Source: Haloarcula laminariae (lineage in GTDB: Archaea > Halobacteriota > Halobacteria > Halobacteriales > Haloarculaceae). Taken from it: 64,000 bases of DNA. A program made the position numbers and the translations under genes. Of this stretch, positions 33,606 through 41,607 are shown in pieces. Under the pieces are notes generated by a model that saw nothing but the letters and a program-made list of their open reading frames with translations, did no database searches and was not told the DNA's origin. The first letter of the stretch is position 1. Each line of letters begins with the position of its first letter. The stretch covers positions 682,001-746,000 of the forward strand of contig NZ_JAMZFY010000002.1 of the NCBI RefSeq assembly GCF_025457605.1, written 5' to 3'.

Positions 33606-34919
33606 ATGTCTGTTGTCGTGAGGCGAACCAATACGTTCACCGTGCGACCGCTCTCCGAGGGCGACGAGCGGCTACTGCGGGACTTGTTGGACGCCTCTGC
33701 AAGCCTGTGGAACGAACTCAACTACGAGCGCCGCCACCAGTTTTTCAACGGCGAAAGTATCTGGGATACCGCCGACTACCGGAAACAGTACGTCGACGTT
33801 CTCGGAAGTGCCATAGCTCAGCAGGTGATACGGAAGAACAAATCCGCATGGCAGTCCTTCTTCGCTGCTCGCGAAAACGGCGAAAACACTGCCCCACCCG
33901 GCTACTGGGGCAACGAGGATGATGGACGCGAGCTACGCACCTTCATCCGTAACGACCAGTACACCCTTGAAACCGGAGAGCGGTCGCGGCTAGAAATTCC
34001 GGTCGGTCAAGACCTGAAAGACGAGTACGGGCTTGGCTATTACGACCGTCTACGGTTGGAGGTGTGCGGCGCTCTGAAGTGGGAGGGAGATCAGAGCCGT
34101 TTGGAGATACAGTATGACGAGGTTGACGACATGTTCAGAGCCTTTCAGCCTGTCACCGTACCCGATTCTCGGCAGGATTCACCACTGGCCTCCGAAGAGG
34201 CCGCGCTGGACGTGGGCGCTAACAATCTCGTCGCCTGTACTACAACGACCGGCCAGCAGTACTGCTACGAAGGCCGGGACCTGTTCGACCGATTCCGTGA
34301 GACGACCCGAGAGATTGCCCGTCTACAATCCGAACTGCATGAGGGGCGATACAGCAGTCAGCGCATCCGGCGACTATACCGGAAGCGAACACGACGGCGC
34401 GACCACGCGCAAGAGACTCTGTGTCGTGACCTACTGGAACGGCTCTACCCCGAGGGTGTTGCTACGGTGTACGTGGGCGACCTCACAGATGTTCTCTCGG
34501 CCCATTGGTGTGCCGAGGTGAACGAGAAGACCCACCAGTTCTGGGCGTTCCGGGCGTTCATCGACCGATTAGCGTGTACCGCCGAGGAGTATGGTATCTC
34601 GGTAGAAGTTCGCTCCGAGGCCGACACAACCCGGATGTGTCCAGAGTGTGGCGAGCGAGAGAACACACAGCGCGACGGCGACGTGTTCCAGTGCCTGTGC
34701 GGGTACGAAGGCCATGCGGACCTCGACGCTTCGCGGACGTTGCTCAAACAACAGGCTGGCGAAATCGAAGTCGGGTCGATGGCTCGGCCCGTGCGTCTCA
34801 AGTGGGACGACCATGTTTGGTCGGAGCTATCACACTCTCCCGAGAGGGCAAGTCCCAACGAGGAGCGCACAAACCAGAGTACCGGCGACGGGAAAGTTGC
34901 CTCCGTGGGAACGGCATAG
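33606..34919 (+). CDS. tnpB: TnpB RNA-guided nuclease-family protein
   Basis: A 437-residue TnpB. The N-terminal wedge/REC part runs to about residue 195; the RuvC-like core starts at [11 protein letters not shown] (Asp202). The helical [22 protein letters not shown] region is followed by the zinc ribbon CPEC..CLCG and then [12 protein letters not shown] (Asp372). At the position where most TnpB proteins have the catalytic Glu (xxEDL), this one has YVGDL (Gly291). ATG 33606 is used because the upstream in-frame codons fall in the divergent intergenic region. TnpB enzymes cut DNA next to a target-adjacent motif using an RNA derived from the element's right end. Whether this variant cuts is unclear. 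Confidence 0.92.
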   Translation: MSVVVRRTNTFTVRPLSEGDERLLRDLLDASASLWNELNYERRHQFFNGESIWDTADYRKQYVDVLGSAIAQQVIRKNKSAWQSFFAARENGENTAPPGYWGNEDDGRELRTFIRNDQYTLETGERSRLEIPVGQDLKDEYGLGYYDRLRLEVCGALKWEGDQSRLEIQYDEVDDMFRAFQPVTVPDSRQDSPLASEEAALDVGANNLVACTTTTGQQYCYEGRDLFDRFRETTREIARLQSELHEGRYSSQRIRRLYRKRTRRRDHAQETLCRDLLERLYPEGVATVYVGDLTDVLSAHWCAEVNEKTHQFWAFRAFIDRLACTAEEYGISVEVRSEADTTRMCPECGERENTQRDGDVFQCLCGYEGHADLDASRTLLKQQAGEIEVGSMARPVRLKWDDHVWSELSHSPERASPNEERTNQSTGDGKVASVGTA

Positions 34920-34971
34920 CCAACATCCCCACCGGAGGAATCCCACGGCTCAGGCCGTGGGAAGAAGTCAA
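34820..34971 (+). ncRNA. Predicted omega RNA (reRNA) scaffold at the element's right end
   Basis: In TnpB elements the guide RNA overlaps the 3' end of tnpB and runs to the right boundary, with its guide taken from flanking DNA. Sense transcripts over the 3' end of tnpB are known in haloarchaea. Here the region ends in hairpin CCCACGGC-TCAG-GCCGTGGG (34942-34961) and GAAGTCAA. The guide would begin CTGGATGTTCGTCCGG at 34972. The 5' end given is a guess; only the hairpin and the boundary are seen. Confidence 0.5.
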
Positions 34972-35070
34972 CTGGATGTTCGTCCGGATGTCGTGTCGGA
35001 AGACACGGTGGAGCACCTCTGGGCGCTGTTCCATCTCGAAGAGGTCGCTGATCCGGGTGTCTGTGGAAAT

Positions 35071-35115
35071 GGGTAATGGTGGGCAAGTCTGATATAGCCG
35101 TGGGCAATAGTGGGT
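35071..35115 (+). promoter_or_regulatory. Promoter and direct-repeat operator of the toxin-antitoxin pair
   Basis: GATATA at 35091-35096 is centred 28 bp before ATG 35122. It is flanked by two imperfect 14-nt direct repeats, GGGTAATGGTGGGC (35071-35084) and GGGCAATAGTGGGT (35102-35115), 31 bp apart, about three helical turns. This is a layout expected for autoregulation by an antitoxin dimer pair. Confidence 0.45.
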
Positions 35116-35121
35116 TACACG

Positions 35122-35358
35122 ATGAAAGTTGACGCCGAGAAACTCCAGACGAACGAGACCGACGACCGGGGGCGGGTGTATCTTGGGACTGAGTACGCGA
35201 ACAAGCGCGTTACGGTGGCTGTTGTTGAGGTTGAGTCCGAGACTCCTGACGAGGAAGAACTGGCCGCCGCGTATCGGGAGGCGTCGGAAAGCGCCAGTGA
35301 GCTTGCCGACGAGTGGGGCGGGGCTTCGGACGAGGCGTGGTCTGGACTTGATGAATGA
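35122..35358 (+). CDS. AbrB-like antitoxin of a type II pair
   Basis: A 78-residue acidic protein. MKVDAEKLQTNETDDRGRVY and GTEYANKRVTVAVVEVE match the swapped-hairpin AbrB/MazE-type DNA-binding start (D-x-R-G-R-V-x-L); the Glu/Ala-rich C-terminal half is the flexible toxin-binding tail. ATG 35122 fits a leaderless transcript; the GTG four codons upstream is less likely. It is coupled to the toxin gene by an ATGA overlap. It neutralises the toxin and represses the operon in characterised relatives. Confidence 0.8.
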   Translation: MKVDAEKLQTNETDDRGRVYLGTEYANKRVTVAVVEVESETPDEEELAAAYREASESASELADEWGGASDEAWSGLDE

Positions 35359-35708
35359 GCGAACACACGGAGATTCGGCGCGGTGATGTCGTTATCGTTC
35401 GACTCGACCCTGCCGAGGGGCACGAAATGCGAAAAACACGGCCTGCGGTGGTGGTCCAGAACGATGTTGGGAACAGAAACTCGAACACAACAATCGTCGC
35501 ACCGGCGACAGGGACGCACAGAGGCTATCCGTTCGAGGTACTCGTCGAAGCAGCGGACTCTCCGTTCGAAAAAGATTCCTCGGTGCGGCTCGATCAAATT
35601 CGAGTCGTGTCTGTCGAGAAGCGAATCCATTCGGTGGCTGGCAGTCTCGACGACTCGACAATGGGCGAGATCGACGACGCGCTCAAATTGAGCCTCGGAC
35701 TCGACTGA
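35355..35708 (+). CDS. MazF/PemK-family toxin
   Basis: A 117-residue endoribonuclease toxin of the PemK/MazF fold. Typical parts are IRRGDVVIVRLDPAEGHEMR, KTRPAVVVQND, NTTIVAPATG (the conserved Thr after the second strand) and the C-terminal SVRLDQIRVVSVEKRI. Length is normal and the catalytic Arg of RPAVVV and the Thr are kept, so it should be active. It overlaps the antitoxin by ATGA. The pair lies between two copies of a histidine-kinase segment. Confidence 0.9.
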   Translation: MSEHTEIRRGDVVIVRLDPAEGHEMRKTRPAVVVQNDVGNRNSNTTIVAPATGTHRGYPFEVLVEAADSPFEKDSSVRLDQIRVVSVEKRIHSVAGSLDDSTMGEIDDALKLSLGLD

Positions 35709-35786
35709 TCGGGAGACGCTTTGCGAAGCAATCAGTGTCAGATCTGTATTCGTTGAGAACGCAAGTATCAGCCACTGAAAACTGTA

Positions 35787-37460
35787 TCAAGGGTTCACCC
35801 GCCCAGCTACCGGTATCTCCAGCGTCACACAGGTCCCCGCCGCGTCCGACTCGAATGCAACCGACCCACCGGCGATGTCGGCGCCCCAGACCACCAGCGC
35901 CAGCCCGAAGCCGCTGCCGTGTTTCAGCGGCGTTTCGGTCCCGTCCTCAACCAGAGCGAGTTCGTGGGGTTCGATGCCAGGGCCGTTGTCCGCGACGCGG
36001 ACCTCGACGGTCTCCTCGCTCGCCTCGACGGTGACGCGCACCCACGGCTCCGAACTGGTGTTGTGCTGGGCGGCGTTCTCGATCACGTTCGAACAGACGA
36101 TATCGAAGAGGCCGTCGACGAGGAGATTCTCGGGCCCGGAGTCGTACTCGACGGTGACCTCGGGGTAGCGCCGTTCCATCGCGTCCACACACTCCCGGAG
36201 AACGGCGTGTAGCCGCAGGTTCTCGCGCTCTTTCCGCCCCTCTTCGAAGACGTCGATTATCTCGCGGACCTTCTCGCCGGTCGCCTCGATCTCCAGGGCG
36301 TTTCGCTTGAGCGTCTCCGCTTTCGACTGGCTGTTGTGGGTCGCCAGATAGCCGGCGTAGCCGAGGATGACCTGAATGTTGGTTCGGATGTTGTGTCGGA
36401 AGACGCGGTGCAACACTTCTAGGCGCTGTTGCATCCGGAAGAGGTCGCTGATGTCGTGGAGCGTGATGATGCGGCCGATGGTCCGGTCGTGGACGTCGGT
36501 GACGGGGCTCTCGGAGACGTCGTAGGTCCGTCTGGTGCCCTTGGGCGTGAACACGCGTTTGTGCTGTGTCGTGTCCCCGATGGCGGTCAGCTCCGGACTC
36601 ACGGTTTCGAGGGACTCCCCGAGCGCTCGCTCCGTCGTCGTCCCGAGGACGGTCGCCGCCCGGTCGTTCATGTCCACGATGGTCCCGTGGGTGTCCAGGA
36701 CGAGGGCGCCTTGGTGCATCTGTTCGTACAGCGACCGGCGGGCATGACGAATCGGCGTCGGACTGGCGCCGAAGAGCTTGAACTGTGTCAGCGCCGAGAG
36801 ATAGGCGACGCCCGACAGCGTGAACGCGACCGGCGTCGGGTCGATGCCGGCGGTCGGCAGGTAGCCCGACAGGTGTGCCAGATTCGTCGCCCACGGGGCT
36901 ATCAGGCCGACGAGCAACGTGAGAGACTGGCCGCGGAAGGAACGCACCTGGCTCGTGATGAGTTTAAACAGCGGGACGAGCCCGAGGAAGCCGAGCAGAT
37001 AGGTGTAGACGGCGATTACCCAGAACCACGGGCCGGGCGTCCGGCTCAGGGTCAGGATGCCGTCCTGGTGGATGAGTGTCGCGTCGAGATAGATGAGGTG
37101 GTGAAACTGGTCGGTGAAACCGAGAAACGCGGTGATCGCGGGGACGATCATGATCAACAGGACGTGTCGCCTGGTCGTGTACTCGTTGTAGCCGCCGTAT
37201 TCGAGCGCGAACAGCAGCCAGGCGGCCGGGATGAGCGCCACGCCGAGCCACGTGCTGTTGGAGAAGAGCACTTTCATCCCGAGCGTCGTCGCCTCAATCC
37301 GGAAGATGAGCGTCGCCGACCACCAGCACTGACCGGCCATGAGGAAGACCAGCGGGACAGCCCCCGGCTCCGGGCGCTCTCGCCACGCCAGCAGCCCGGT
37401 CGTCACGCCGACGGCAATCGACGCAAGTAGTGCCAACTTCATCAACAGCAGGGTAGACAC
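35787..37460 (-). CDS. Seven-helix membrane sensor histidine kinase with PAS domain
   Basis: A 557-residue signal-transduction kinase. Residues 1-215 form an N-terminal seven-helix region (histidine-kinase N-terminal 7TM type), residues 240-330 a PAS domain (GALVLDTHGTIVDMNDRA). The DHp helix carries LHRVFRHNIRTNIQVILGYA with phospho-His near residue 355. The HATPase has NVIENAAQHNTS (N box), DNGPGIEP and HGSGFGLALV. No response regulator is nearby. The start is GTG 37458-37460: a TATA-like element lies about 27 bp upstream. ATG six codons later is the alternative. A truncated copy of its 3' half lies at 32842-35057. Confidence 0.93.
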   Translation of the reverse strand: MSTLLLMKLALLASIAVGVTTGLLAWRERPEPGAVPLVFLMAGQCWWSATLIFRIEATTLGMKVLFSNSTWLGVALIPAAWLLFALEYGGYNEYTTRRHVLLIMIVPAITAFLGFTDQFHHLIYLDATLIHQDGILTLSRTPGPWFWVIAVYTYLLGFLGLVPLFKLITSQVRSFRGQSLTLLVGLIAPWATNLAHLSGYLPTAGIDPTPVAFTLSGVAYLSALTQFKLFGASPTPIRHARRSLYEQMHQGALVLDTHGTIVDMNDRAATVLGTTTERALGESLETVSPELTAIGDTTQHKRVFTPKGTRRTYDVSESPVTDVHDRTIGRIITLHDISDLFRMQQRLEVLHRVFRHNIRTNIQVILGYAGYLATHNSQSKAETLKRNALEIEATGEKVREIIDVFEEGRKERENLRLHAVLRECVDAMERRYPEVTVEYDSGPENLLVDGLFDIVCSNVIENAAQHNTSSEPWVRVTVEASEETVEVRVADNGPGIEPHELALVEDGTETPLKHGSGFGLALVVWGADIAGGSVAFESDAAGTCVTLEIPVAGRVNP

Positions 37461-37484
37461 AACTTACCATAACTGGCAGTTAGT

Positions 37485-37496
37485 GATACTAATAAG
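37485..37496 (-). promoter_or_regulatory. TATA element of the histidine-kinase gene
   Basis: CTTATTAGTATC on the minus strand, centred about 28 bp before the GTG at 37460. It favours the GTG start on a leaderless message. Confidence 0.45.
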
Positions 37497-37639
37497 ATAG
37501 GGGCTACTGACAGTGGCCCATCCAATCGTCATTAATACCCTGTCTGGTACACGGATTGTTCACAATCAGTAGAAAAAATGGACCGGTTGCATCGGGGTGG
37601 CCGCGTCGGGTCGGTTACACGGGGCGAGGGTCTACCCGC

Positions 37640-38563
37640 TCACAGGAGCGGGACGACCACGAGCGCCAACACGGGCAACCGGCTGCACTCAGCGGCGACG
37701 GTGAGCCCGCCGTTGTTATCGGTACGGCCAAGGCCGGCGACGATGACGGCCAGATACACCACACTGACGAGGAGCCACGCCAGCTCCGGAAGGGCCAGAA
37801 GCCCCTCGACGAACGCGGTGACGAGGAGTGCGCCGGCGAGGCCGGACACTCCGTAGAGGGCGTAGCGCGTGCCCCTGACACCCAGGACGACCGGGAGCGT
37901 CTTCACGCCGATTTCCCGGTCGCCGACGCGGTCTCGGACGTTCGGTATCTCCACTCTGATGAACGAACTCAGGAAGAAAAACAGGAAGATGACGCCCGCA
38001 GCGGGCGGTATCGGTCCCTCGGCGAACGCCATCGGTAGGAAGACGATGACGAGCGCCCAGGCGCCGGCGACGAGGACCGAATTGAGGACGAACACCTGTT
38101 TGAGACGCTTCACCTGGCCGATACTGGGCAGCCAGTCCTGGGCGTAACAGAGCCAGGCGACGCCCGGGACCAGCGCCAGTCCGAAGGCGGCCGGCCCGCC
38201 GAGGACGGCCAGTGCGACCGCGAGCCCGTACGCGGCGGCGGAGAGGGCATACAGCAGGCGGTGGTAGCGTTGGACGAAGGCGGTCCGCGCCGGCGTGGTC
38301 CGCTCGTCGGTTTCGAGGTCGGCCACCCTGTCGTTGCCGTACACCGCAAAGGTCAACAGCCCCGCGACGAGGGCCGCCGGGGTCAGCGGGAGCGAGAGCA
38401 GTTCCGTCACGATGAGCACTTCGGCCGCCGCGATGATCGCGAGATACGCGGAGCTAAACAGGAGGAAGTTCTTCAACAGGGTCCCGAGCCGATACAGCCT
38501 CGGCGGAACCGCGCGGAGCAATACTGACGAGTCGTTCGTATTTGTCTGTGGTTTGATTGCCAT
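37640..38563 (-). CDS. UbiA-family prenyltransferase
   Basis: A 307-residue membrane prenyltransferase with about nine helices. The first Asp-rich site is YGNDRVADLETDER (ND-x-x-x-D type), the second is IPNVRDRVGDREIGVKTLPV (D-x-x-x-D). It starts at ATG 38561-38563 (MAIKPQTNTNDSS). UbiA enzymes attach prenyl chains to aromatic or glycerol-phosphate acceptors; in haloarchaea they serve menaquinone, archaeol lipid or other isoprenoid pathways. Neither neighbour indicates which. The region from 37461 to 37639 holds only promoters. Confidence 0.9.
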   Translation of the reverse strand: MAIKPQTNTNDSSVLLRAVPPRLYRLGTLLKNFLLFSSAYLAIIAAAEVLIVTELLSLPLTPAALVAGLLTFAVYGNDRVADLETDERTTPARTAFVQRYHRLLYALSAAAYGLAVALAVLGGPAAFGLALVPGVAWLCYAQDWLPSIGQVKRLKQVFVLNSVLVAGAWALVIVFLPMAFAEGPIPPAAGVIFLFFFLSSFIRVEIPNVRDRVGDREIGVKTLPVVLGVRGTRYALYGVSGLAGALLVTAFVEGLLALPELAWLLVSVVYLAVIVAGLGRTDNNGGLTVAAECSRLPVLALVVVPLL

Positions 38564-38657
38564 TACTGCAGATAAATATTTGCAAGAGAGAGTGAAAATC
38601 ACCCGCTGCGTTCCCAATACTAATACGGGAAATATATGGAAGCCTGTCCAGTTTCGC

Positions 38658-39440
38658 TCACCCCTCGCTGGCACCGGCGGCCTGGGCGACGTGTGCGAAC
38701 GTCACCAGCCCCAGGCCGCCGGCGAGGTTGCCCGCGGTGACGGTCCCCATCACGACGGCGAACCGGATGAGGCCGACGCCGGCGCCGAACAGGCCGCCCA
38801 GCAGGACGTGTAACGCCGTGACGACGACGTGTTCGAACGGGCCCAGCGCGAGGAAGACGCCGACGAGATAGGCCAGCGTCAGCCGGCTCCCGTCGCTCTC
38901 GACCGAGACCAGGAGAAAGGAGAGCAGACTCACCAGCGCGCCCCCCGCGATGGCCCGGGCGAGGGAGGCCGGGAGGCTCCGCGAGGTGCTCTCGGTGGCG
39001 ACGGCGGCCAGTATCTCGTTCGCCCCCGACGGGAGGGCGCCGCCGACGGCGAAGACGAGCGAGAACAGCCCGCCCCCGACCAGATTGAACAGGAGCGTTA
39101 CGACCCACAGCCGGAGGAGCGACCAGGCCACGTCGGGGTCGCCGCTGTCGACGGCCGCGGCGACCGGGTCGGAGAAGTTCTCGTTGAACAGCTCCGTCCG
39201 GCCCGCGACCAGGAAGACGACGCCGACGCCGAAGGCGAGCGCACCGCCCAGCCTGGCGACGCCGTGGCCGACCGGCTCCAGGGCGCTCTCGACGATGCCC
39301 AGCCCGACGAGCCCGAAGACGACGGTAAAGCCCGCGATGAAGCTCGTCGAGACGAGTTCGAGCAGCGACTGGTCGAGCCGTCGTCGCCCCTCCGCGACCG
39401 CCCGGTCGAATATCTCCGCCGGCGTCGGCTCGCTCGCCAT
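38658..39440 (-). CDS. Formate/nitrite transporter (FNT) family channel
   Basis: A 260-residue membrane protein with six helices. It starts MASEPTPAEIFDRAVAEGRR at ATG 39438-39440; the much longer upstream open frame is rejected because it lacks hydrophobic character and crosses the neighbouring promoter. The FNT marks VFLVAGRTELFNENFSDPV and GALVSLLSFLLV are present. Members conduct formate, nitrite, hydrosulfide or lactate. No nearby enzyme points to one substrate. It runs in the same direction as UbiA, 94 nt upstream of it. Confidence 0.9.
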   Translation of the reverse strand: MASEPTPAEIFDRAVAEGRRRLDQSLLELVSTSFIAGFTVVFGLVGLGIVESALEPVGHGVARLGGALAFGVGVVFLVAGRTELFNENFSDPVAAAVDSGDPDVAWSLLRLWVVTLLFNLVGGGLFSLVFAVGGALPSGANEILAAVATESTSRSLPASLARAIAGGALVSLLSFLLVSVESDGSRLTLAYLVGVFLALGPFEHVVVTALHVLLGGLFGAGVGLIRFAVVMGTVTAGNLAGGLGLVTFAHVAQAAGASEG

Positions 39441-39601
39441 GCCCGACGCTCGCCCCCGGGCCGGAAAACGACCGCCGGGCGTTCGCGGTCCTAGCCGGTG
39501 CTTATCGGCCGGCCGTGTCGAACTCGCGTCCCGTGGCAGGGCGAGAGTACCCGAACGGACAGCCGGCAGTGTGGGAGTGGGCGCACAGCCAGAGTGATTA
39601 C

Positions 39602-39609
39602 TTTTTATA
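39602..39609 (+). promoter_or_regulatory. TATA box for the GT39-like gene
   Basis: TTTTTATA, centred 27 bp before ATG 39633. It sets that ATG as start and implies a leaderless message. Confidence 0.6.
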
Positions 39610-39632
39610 CACCCTCTCCCAAACCGAATCCA

Positions 39633-41471
39633 ATGGGTCCCCGCACAGACTGGCTCGGTCGCGCGAAGCGCCAGCTGTATCGGGACCTCCGTACCGACCC
39701 GTATCTGCCGTATCTCCTGCTCGCGGCGCTGTTGCTCTCCGGATTCGGTTTCTGGCATCGCATCCCCGTCTTCGCGACCTGGGACGAACACGACCGGGTG
39801 TTAGACGCCCTGGTGGCCTACGCCGAAATCGTCAACGACCCCAGCATCGAGGGGGTCCGCGAGGGGATTTCTTGGAGTCGGGCCCCCTTCGGCGGCACGC
39901 TGTGGGTGTACCTGCTGGCGGTGTTGCCGGTCGTCCTGGTCGCCCTCGCAACCGGTCAGGGCGACGCCATCGCGGCGATGCGGGACCCGGTCTACACCTA
40001 CGGCCACTACCAGGTGTGGGCGGAGACGCCCCGATGGATCTGGACGTGGAGCCTCGCCTTCGTCCGCCTGACGAACGTCGCCTTCGCCGTCGTCACCGTC
40101 TATCTGCTCTACCGGCTGGGGACTCGCCTCGAAGACCGCGCTACCGGTCGGTGGGCCGCGCTCCTGCTGACGCTGACCTTCGGCTTCCTCAAACTGGCCA
40201 AGGAGGGCGGCGAGGACATGCCGGCGACGATGTGTTTCGTGGCCGCGCTCTACTTCCTGGTCGGCTACGTCCGGACCGGCGACCGCCGCCAGTTCTACGC
40301 CGGCAGCGCCGCTGGCGGGCTCGCTATCGCGTTCAAACTCACGCTCGGGCTGGCGGTACTGATTATCCTCCTCGCGTTCCTGCTGCGTGCCCGCGTGGCA
40401 GACGGTCCGCTCCGGCGGGTACTGTGGCAGCCCCGGCTGCTGGTCGGCGGGGCGGCGCTGGGGGCGCTCATGATAGTGGTCGGTCACCCGACGGCGCTGG
40501 TCGGCGATTTCGAGGCGGTGGGGCATCGTTGGTTCGGCCGCATCGGCCGGCCCAATCGCGTCGTCGGGCCCACGGCGCCGACGTGGTGGTGGTTCCTGCG
40601 GACCTACGGCAGCGCCTTTGGCTGGCCGCTGTTGCTCGGCGCCGTCGGCGGGCTGGTCGCGAGCGCCGTGCACCTGGCCCGCCTCGCGCCGGACCGGACG
40701 GCCCTCCGGGAGCGGGTCCCGGGGTTCGACGAGCGGGCGCTGGTGGTCGGGGCGCTGCTCGTCTTCCTCCTCTTTTTCGCGCGGTGGCACGACTGGCGGG
40801 TCCACCACATCCTCCCTACCTTCCCGCTCGCGGCGCTGTTGCTCGCCGATTCGCTCCGGCGGCTCTCCGCCCACCGCCGGCGGGTCGCCCGCGCGGCGAT
40901 GGCGTTCGTCGTCGTGACCTCGGCCCTCTACGCCGGCGTCGGCGTCGGTCAGTTCGCCTCGATGCCCCGCGACGAGGCGACCGAGTGGCTCACCGAGAAC
41001 GCCGACGAGGACGCCACGATGGAAGTGTACTTCCACGCGTTCTTCGAGAACGCCGTCCCCCACGGGATGGACCTCAACATCCCTCCCGAGGAGACGGGCG
41101 AGCTCGACCCCTGCCCCGACTACATCCAGGTCGGCGACAAGGAGCTGCTGTATCTCCAGGACATCCCCGAGTCCCAGCGTAGCTCGGAGGTCGACTTCTA
41201 TGCGGAGCCCCGCCAGGAGTACATCCGGGCGCTGGTAGACGGCGAGTACGACTACGAGATAGTCGCGGAGTTCGGCGAGCGCCCCCCGAACTTCGCCCCC
41301 CACCGCCCGGAGCCGGGGTCGCTCCGCGAGCTGGCGCCGCTGGGCGTCTACCCGCATAGCGACCAGTACGGCGACGAACAGGAGCTCGCGAGCGACCAGT
41401 ACGTCGCGATTCTGCAGCGGCAAGGCGAGTGTACCCAACCGGCCGAGGCGACCCGCGACGCACCGTGGTGA
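39633..41471 (+). CDS. GT39/ArnT-like membrane glycosyltransferase
   Basis: A 612-residue GT-C protein with about 11 helices. The first loop carries PVFATWDEHDRVLDALVAYA, an acidic Asp-Glu motif in the place where PMT/ArnT enzymes bind the lipid-phosphate sugar. LKLAKEGGEDMPATMCFVA and RWHDWRVHHILPTFPLAALL are other conserved-looking loops. The last 170 residues are secreted and acidic. ATG 39633 is fixed by the TATA box; upstream in-frame codons are not coding-like. It would transfer a sugar from a dolichyl carrier to a surface target. No operon partner is seen. Confidence 0.82.
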   Translation: MGPRTDWLGRAKRQLYRDLRTDPYLPYLLLAALLLSGFGFWHRIPVFATWDEHDRVLDALVAYAEIVNDPSIEGVREGISWSRAPFGGTLWVYLLAVLPVVLVALATGQGDAIAAMRDPVYTYGHYQVWAETPRWIWTWSLAFVRLTNVAFAVVTVYLLYRLGTRLEDRATGRWAALLLTLTFGFLKLAKEGGEDMPATMCFVAALYFLVGYVRTGDRRQFYAGSAAGGLAIAFKLTLGLAVLIILLAFLLRARVADGPLRRVLWQPRLLVGGAALGALMIVVGHPTALVGDFEAVGHRWFGRIGRPNRVVGPTAPTWWWFLRTYGSAFGWPLLLGAVGGLVASAVHLARLAPDRTALRERVPGFDERALVVGALLVFLLFFARWHDWRVHHILPTFPLAALLLADSLRRLSAHRRRVARAAMAFVVVTSALYAGVGVGQFASMPRDEATEWLTENADEDATMEVYFHAFFENAVPHGMDLNIPPEETGELDPCPDYIQVGDKELLYLQDIPESQRSSEVDFYAEPRQEYIRALVDGEYDYEIVAEFGERPPNFAPHRPEPGSLRELAPLGVYPHSDQYGDEQELASDQYVAILQRQGECTQPAEATRDAPW

Positions 41472-41607
41472 GTCACTCGCCCCACGTAGACGCTCATCGC
41501 AGCGTTGTAGCACGCTGGGGGCCATCAGGCCCTCGCACCGGCCGGTACCGCGCTCTCGGCCGGTAGGGCGGCGATAACAAACCACCGTAGCCGCCCACCC
41601 TCGCCCG

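Larger units (their letters stand above)
33357..34971 (+). mobile_element. IS1341-type (IS200/IS605 family, TnpB-only) element, 1,615 bp
   Basis: Both ends are placed by comparing the interrupted kinase copy with the intact one: the left flank GAGGATGAC and right flank CTGGATGTT join without gap or duplication in the intact gene (36363-36380). Absence of target duplication is the rule for this family. The left end carries hairpin CCACCCC-TTT-GGGGTGG, the right end CCCACGGC-TCAG-GCCGTGGG followed by GAAGTCAA. Contents: a small divergent gene (33424-33567) and tnpB. There is no tnpA, so mobility would need one in trans. Confidence 0.88.
32842..35057 (-). pseudogene. Truncated histidine-kinase copy, split by the TnpB element
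   Basis: Two pieces align with the intact kinase at 35787-37460. Piece one (34972-35057) encodes ISDLFEMEQRPEVLHRVF and RHDIRTNIQ. Piece two (32842-33356) continues with VILGHAGYLATHNSQRKAD through NVIENAAQHHFSLEPEVPVI. The 7TM and PAS regions are absent. After the N box, the G1/G2 part (DNGPGIEP to HGSGF in the intact gene) is deleted, with a frameshift, before the C-terminal strand ending in IPVAGGDE. The TnpB element sits exactly between NIQ and VILG. The copy cannot encode a working kinase. Confidence 0.85.

Noticed and set aside
38674-39791. Long N-terminal extensions of the UbiA and FNT frames
   Set aside because: The extra codons are non-hydrophobic, pass through promoter regions and lack family similarity; internal ATGs give normal lengths.
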